DNA of 64,000 bases from Prochlorococcus sp. AG-347-K10. Its GTDB lineage: Bacteria; Cyanobacteriota; Cyanobacteriia; PCC-6307; Cyanobiaceae. Positions 63,048 through 64,000 of this stretch are shown here, one piece after another. The translations under genes and the position numbers were made by a program. Under the pieces are notes generated by a model. It made no database searches and was not told where the DNA came from. It saw nothing but the letters and a program-made list of their open reading frames with translations. The stretch's first letter is position 1. Each line of letters opens with the position of its first letter. Location of the stretch: contig QCCB01000003.1 of assembly GCA_003278955.1 (NCBI GenBank), positions 24,379-88,378 on the forward strand. The letters are read 5' to 3'.

Positions 63048-64000
63048 ATGAAAAAAATATTTATTCACTTGAGGAGTGGTATAACAGACGCACTTGATAG
63101 GTTTAATCAAGCTAGTATTTTGTATTTAGATAAAAATTTCATAATTGGTATTTATGTTTCAAATGTATTCTTAGATAGAAATAGCATAAGCAAAGATTAT
63201 TTTAATAAGTTATTTTGTATTGAAAAAAATCTAGTAATCTTCGAAGATGAATTGGATGAAGAAAATAAATTATATTTTGAAATTAATACATTAGAAGATC
63301 TTAAACAAAGTTACTCTATTGAAGAGTCTGAAAAGAAAATAATTATTTTATTTAAACGTAATAACATTTTATTTAAACGTGATAAATTGATACCTCATCA
63401 ATGGGCAGATGTAAATCATAATTATTCTAGCTATACCAAAAATATTCTTAAAAACTCCTTTTTTAAAAAAAATATCAACCTAAAAACAAGAAACAATAAA
63501 AAAGTGTTATTTTTACAATATCGACTAGGTGATATCACTTTAATACCTTGTAATTTGTTAATAAATCTATTTAATATTGAAGAAAAATATCGAAATTATT
63601 TTCTTGGTTCAAGGTTTAAACCTATTTATAAAGATTATTTATTAACTTCAATTGATGATAAAAATTTAGATTTTGATGTTAAAAGGTTATTGAGAGCTTC
63701 TATTAATAAATTTGTTCCTCCTTCTACATATATAAAATTTTTAGACAATAACATTAGTAATTATGATCGAATAATACTCTCCTCAGATGGATTAAGACTT
63801 GCAAGTAAACAAGTAAAAAATACTTTTAATCTTAAGGAATCTATTGATTATATTGAAAATCAACTTCAAAATTATTTCTTAGGATATTTAAAAAAAAGAT
63901 GCTCTAAATCCATTATAGGAGAATCACAGAATTCAATTTTACCTTCTATTAAAGCTTGCGCAAAATCTTCTTATTGGCAAATGGGAGGTGGTAATTTTCC
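63048..64000 (+). CDS. Unidentified protein, partial at window end (at least 317 codons)
   Basis: The track omits it because it runs off the window without a stop. It reads MKKIFIHLRSGITDALDRFN onward, open for 951 bases. Short landmarks: KKVLFLQYRLGDITLIPCNLL (about residues 157-177), RIILSSDGLRLASKQ (about 246-260), and YWQMGGGNFP at the edge. The order (sugar-nucleotide-like GD motif, then LSSDGLRLA and a G-rich end) hints at a glycosyltransferase-type fold such as the O-fucosyltransferase/NodZ group, but this is weak. Two 21-base repeats sit at 63345-63386. Part of the accessory region. Confidence 0.6.
   Translation, partial: MKKIFIHLRSGITDALDRFNQASILYLDKNFIIGIYVSNVFLDRNSISKDYFNKLFCIEKNLVIFEDELDEENKLYFEINTLEDLKQSYSIEESEKKIIILFKRNNILFKRDKLIPHQWADVNHNYSSYTKNILKNSFFKKNINLKTRNNKKVLFLQYRLGDITLIPCNLLINLFNIEEKYRNYFLGSRFKPIYKDYLLTSIDDKNLDFDVKRLLRASINKFVPPSTYIKFLDNNISNYDRIILSSDGLRLASKQVKNTFNLKESIDYIENQLQNYFLGYLKKRCSKSIIGESQNSILPSIKACAKSSYWQMGGGNF
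63345..63386 (+). repeat. Imperfect 21-base tandem duplication in a coding region
   Basis: ATTTTATTTAAACGTAATAAC is followed directly by ATTTTATTTAAACGTGATAAA (19 of 21 identical), giving ILFKRNN-ILFKRDK in the partial gene at the right edge. Probably a recent in-frame slippage or duplication. Confidence 0.85.

Overview
The window is a gene-dense, very AT-rich (roughly 30% G+C by eye) bacterial chromosome segment. It fits a high-light-adapted marine Prochlorococcus. The evidence is psbX, Ycf66, two high-light-inducible (hli) proteins, NdhO, PetL, CRR7, zeta-carotene desaturase, UPF0367, DUF751, DUF3120, TIGR03279 and other cyanobacterium-restricted families, together with very short spacers and a small-genome style. 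The gene order resembles what I remember of the Prochlorococcus MED4 core chromosome, but I could not align it. I see no rRNA, CRISPR array, transposase or integrase.

Layout. 1-6.2 kb: the 3' part of accC, a YggT protein, psbX, ycf66, an hli gene, a large ABC transporter, HIT and peptide deformylase. 6.3-13.4 kb: an S9 peptidase and the complete sufBCDS iron-sulfur operon on the minus strand. 13.4-20.5 kb: a DUF4912 protein, phosphoglucomutase, RarA, phosphopantetheinyl transferase, a peroxiredoxin, pantothenate kinase and PAPS reductase. 20.5-25.7 kb: a plus-strand membrane cluster of NDH-2, an SLC13-like permease with RCK domains, and KtrB/KtrA-like potassium uptake. 25.7-31.4 kb: small and poorly known genes (ribbon-helix-helix regulator with a nested palindrome, Nif11-like peptide, twin-CX3C peptide, second hli) around an ABC-F ATPase and an HtrA protease. 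31.4-36.1 kb: a minus-strand run of TIGR03279 radical-SAM protein, TolC, IMPase, YihY and a zinc-ribbon protein. 36.2-56.5 kb: core metabolism and photosynthesis, including nadB, VKOR-thioredoxin, rimO, petL, a double PTPS, aroK, a broken crr7, rbfA, hemD, zds, an A-type Fe-S carrier, ndhO and cysK.

At 56.5 kb a tRNA-Asn gene with a likely terminator marks a change in character. Everything after it is accessory cell-surface or glycan material: a tightly overlapping operon of a PAPS-type sulfotransferase, two small membrane proteins and an ASST-like propeller; a truncated nucleotide-sugar dehydrogenase; a UDP-glucuronate-type epimerase; a deacetylase-like/methyltransferase fusion; and an unidentified protein running off the window. 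I infer that this is the edge of a variable surface-polysaccharide island. CysH, upstream in the core region, works in the same sulfate-assimilation route that makes the PAPS such a sulfotransferase would use.

Several genes were absent from the ORF track and were read directly: a 56-aa membrane protein, a 58-aa membrane protein, a 47-aa twin-CX3C peptide, a 48-aa hli, petL (30 aa), crr7 with an in-frame stop, the 42-aa dehydrogenase remnant, and the 317-codon partial gene at the right edge. No geneless stretch exceeds 300 bases; the longest is about 290 bases before the DUF4912 gene.
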